Shown one piece after another: positions 62,996 to 64,000 of a DNA stretch of 64,000 bases. The stretch's first letter is position 1. The number at the start of each line of letters is the position of its first letter. The position numbers and the translations under genes are program-made. Source of the DNA: Chrysomallon squamiferum (Eukaryota > Mollusca > Gastropoda > Neomphalida > Peltospiridae). The notes below the pieces were generated by a model, which did no database searches, was not told where the DNA came from, and saw only the letters and a program-made list of their open reading frames with translations. The stretch is taken from positions 36,525,183-36,589,182 of the forward strand of contig CM022671.1 in assembly GCA_012295275.1 (NCBI GenBank), read 5' to 3'.

Positions 62996-63950
62996 ACAAA
63001 TATACACTTTCATAAAGTAAATTCGTAATGTTTAATTTGGATTTATTTTTAACAACATACGGAAAGAGGAATATCTGAGTTATGACATAACATATTTGAC
63101 AAAAAAAAAAAAAAAAATTGAATATCTATGAGTGGATTTATCTGCGTTTAGGAACGTTGTTTTACTCACCAATGTGTGTATGTGTGCGTGTTTATGTATA
63201 TGTGTTTATGTATGTGTGTTTGTATGTATGTATGTGTTTGTATATGTGTGTGTATGTGTATATGTATATATGTGTGTATGTGTGTGTGTTTGTGTATGTG
63301 TATGTGTGTTTGGATTATTTAAAGACAAACTAAAAATTAAGATAATTCCCGTTGTTTAAAAAAAAAAAACTGATTTCAAGTAAAACATGAACTGATAACA
63401 ATATTTGTGTAAATTGCCTCAGACGATGACTGGGTTATCTGCATGTCACACATTACAGATCTGCGCAAACGGCATTTTCTACAGAACATTTCACGTTTTT
63501 ATAGATTTGCTTTAATTGTGTTTTCTGAGGAAATATTTACGTTGTACAACGTGCGCGCGTTAGCTATTCTGTTTAACTGAATCAATGTCTCTGTCTGAAT
63601 TACGCTGGTAATTCAGTGTCAATACCGTCTCGCAAAAGCTCTGTTCTAAACATCCGCGTTTCTTTCAAACACCGCTGACAGTATGTTTGTCGGACGAACA
63701 GATGGGGGAAATTGCATCACTTTGATTAGAGCGTCCGTCGCCAGTTTGCGGTCTCCGCCGGTTATTCGGCTGTCCTCGCTAAAAGTCAAAGTAAACATCT
63801 CGTGGTCAGAGATGATCGAAGATTTCATTATGGAAGTAAACGTGAATTAAGTTGATTTACTTACTTGAGTTAACGCACTATACTCTTAATTACTGTTTCT
63901 TAGCACGTGTGTACATTCGTTTTATGAATACGTGTTTGTGTTTGTAATAC

Positions 63951-64000
<50 letters not shown>
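62996..64000. other. Intronic sequence after CA10-like exon 8
   Basis: Contains a TG/GTAT block (63170-63310), a less AT-rich unique stretch at 63560-63850, and a CT microsatellite from 63951 to the window end. The final exon of the CA10-like gene was not found here. Confidence 0.5.
63951..64000. repeat. (CT)n microsatellite at window end
   Basis: At least 25 CT units running off the window edge. Confidence 0.96.

Overview
This is a eukaryotic, animal genome window. It is AT-rich, and every gene is split by GT-AG introns of roughly 0.1 to 6 kb. The four proteins whose family I can name are all metazoan and sit close to their vertebrate counterparts. A spiralian, probably a mollusc, is the best guess from the AT content, the minisatellite load and the slowly evolving proteins, but nothing in the window proves it.

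Layout. (1) 526-1457 (+): the last two exons of a small single-pass membrane protein with a poly-Cys juxtamembrane stretch and two PPxY motifs (Shisa/CYYR1-like). (2) 4088-11478 (+): a complete battenin (CLN3), 15 coding exons, with a TATA box and a CACGTG E-box just upstream. (3) 17125-29121 (-), with a 5' UTR exon at about 31822-31900: an NR2C (TR2/TR4) orphan nuclear receptor, 13 coding exons. One is a 57-nt candidate cassette exon inside the DNA-binding-domain extension, and there is a reading-frame break in the last exon. Its promoter has an inverted CCAAT box and DR1-type nuclear receptor elements. (4) 34279-41977 (+): a complete EOGT (EGF-domain-specific O-GlcNAc transferase), 16 coding exons, ending in KDEL. 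(5) 45719-62794 (+): a secreted, acatalytic carbonic-anhydrase-related protein (CA10/CA11 type), eight coding exons; the last exon lies beyond the window. CLN3 and NR2C are convergent, NR2C and EOGT are divergent, and EOGT and CA10-like are in tandem. The genes act in unrelated processes (lysosome, transcription, ER glycosylation, synaptic ligand), so this is not a functional cluster.

The most unusual property is the repeat content. Besides long CT/GA, TTA and TG microsatellites there are at least fifteen minisatellites of 20-60 bp unit length, nearly all in introns. A notable subset begins exactly at exon-intron junctions and carries copied exon bases together with the splice site: CLN3 exon 11, EOGT exons 1, 4, 6, 7 and 14, NR2C exons 4 and 9, and CA10-like exon 8. 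A related array runs through the NR2C stop codon. The result is rows of decoy splice sites, one in-frame alternative donor and one duplicated acceptor. This is my main candidate for a little-described phenomenon: tandem expansion nucleated on splice junctions as a source of intron growth and alternative splicing.

No rRNA, convincing tRNA, CRISPR array or autonomous transposon was seen. Two short stretches look like relics of dispersed DNA transposons.
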